DNA from: Bacilli bacterium
GTDB lineage: Bacteria > Bacillota_I > Bacilli_A > RFN20 > CAG-288
Reading direction: 5' to 3'
DNA: 5,587 bases
Assembly: GCA_028707375.1 (NCBI GenBank)
Contig: JAQWCB010000062.1
Location: forward strand, 1 to 5,587
Shown: positions 5,272-5,587 of the stretch, in pieces
Position numbering within the stretch: position 1 is the first letter of the stretch
Layout of the letters: each line of letters opens with the position of its first letter
Translations under genes and position numbers: made by a program
Notes under the pieces: generated by a model
Databases searched by the model: none
Seen by the model: the letters and a program-made list of their open reading frames with translations, nothing else
Told to the model about the DNA's origin: nothing

Positions 5272-5587
5272 ATGGGTGTATTAGAAAAGGTTTTTAGAAT
5301 TGATGCTAGAGCTTTAAAAAAGATTACGAAAAAAGCAGAACCTGTATTTAATTATGAAAAAGAGATGGAGAATCTTAGCGATGAAGAATTAAAAGCAAAA
5401 ACTCCATATTTCAGAGAACTATTAAAAGATCCGGAAATTACGATTGATGACATCTTGCCAGAGGCGTTTGCGGTAGCCCGCGAAGCTGCGCGAAGAGTCA
5501 TTGGTCAATATCCTTATCCGGTTCAAGTTTTTGGCGCAACCGTTTTGAATGAAGGCGATGTGGCTGAGATGAAAACCGGTGAAGGTA
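5272..5587 (+). CDS. secA: Protein translocase subunit SecA, N-terminal part (runs off the window)
   Basis: These are the first 105 residues of SecA, the cytosolic ATPase that pushes preproteins through SecYEG. The opening MGVLEKVF is followed by [18 protein letters not shown] (about 34-51), [15 protein letters not shown] (66-80), the Q-motif-like PVQVFGA (83-89), and [14 protein letters not shown] (92-105), where the sequence stops inside Walker A (MKTGEGKT in the family). The usual LHEG reads LNEG here. The start is set by homology to the SecA N-terminus. The ribosome-binding site is mediocre: GGGGA at 5258-5262, 9 nt upstream, plus AGGA at 5252-5255. It diverges from the patatin operon across a 220-nt intergenic region (5052-5271). 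SecA would export the M6 lipoprotein encoded nearby, but it serves the whole cell, so this adjacency is not evidence of a specific link. Confidence 0.95.
   Translation, partial: MGVLEKVFRIDARALKKITKKAEPVFNYEKEMENLSDEELKAKTPYFRELLKDPEITIDDILPEAFAVAREAARRVIGQYPYPVQVFGATVLNEGDVAEMKTGEG

Noticed and set aside
1..5587. CRISPR arrays, tRNA or rRNA genes, insertion sequences, riboswitches
   Set aside because: I found no spaced direct repeats, cloverleaf-like segments, transposase genes or recognisable riboswitch cores on either strand.

Overview
The window is AT-rich chromosomal DNA from a low-GC Gram-positive-type bacterium. The gene content (RqcP, SecA, a DUF2089/DUF4097 pair and an M6 metalloprotease lipoprotein) and the strongly A/T-biased codons suggest Bacilli close to the Mollicutes/Erysipelotrichia branch. 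That placement is an inference, since no rRNA is present. The six complete genes end in TAA (five) or TAG (one), and the tryptophan codons I checked are TGG. The standard code is therefore adequate, although TGA is not used as a stop here.

Layout, left to right. Positions 1-101 (minus) hold the N-terminus of RqcP, an S4-domain ribosome quality-control factor. An A/T-rich intergenic stretch (102-305) carries a good sigma-A-type promoter facing right. It drives a two-gene plus-strand operon (306-1475): a zinc-ribbon/HTH DUF2089 protein, then a protein that joins an N-terminal DUF1700/HAAS-like helical domain to a DUF4097 beta-repeat domain with an exact 19-residue period. Two hairpins at 1510-1579 separate it from a converging minus-strand operon.

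That minus-strand cluster (5051 down to 1602) reads in transcription order: a patatin-like phospholipase, a divergent cyclodeaminase (FTCD_C)-like protein whose start overlaps the patatin stop by 11 nt, an unrecognised 116-residue protein, and a secreted M6-family (immune inhibitor A-like) zinc metalloprotease with a lipobox. The three downstream genes have clear Shine-Dalgarno sites and gaps of 36 nt or less, so they are probably co-transcribed. The patatin has no Shine-Dalgarno at either candidate start and has a TATAAT box about 12 nt upstream of the first ATG.

After a 220-nt divergent intergenic region, secA begins at 5272 and runs off the window just inside its Walker A motif.

How the genes may work together: rqcP and secA are core housekeeping genes flanking an accessory block. 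The plus-strand pair resembles envelope-stress modules built around DUF4097 proteins (LiaX/YvlB type). The minus-strand cluster pairs a cytosolic lipid hydrolase with a cell-surface protease. The clearest unexplained point is the conserved-looking coupling of a patatin to a degenerate folate-enzyme fold and an orphan protein. Nothing in the sequence proves a new system.
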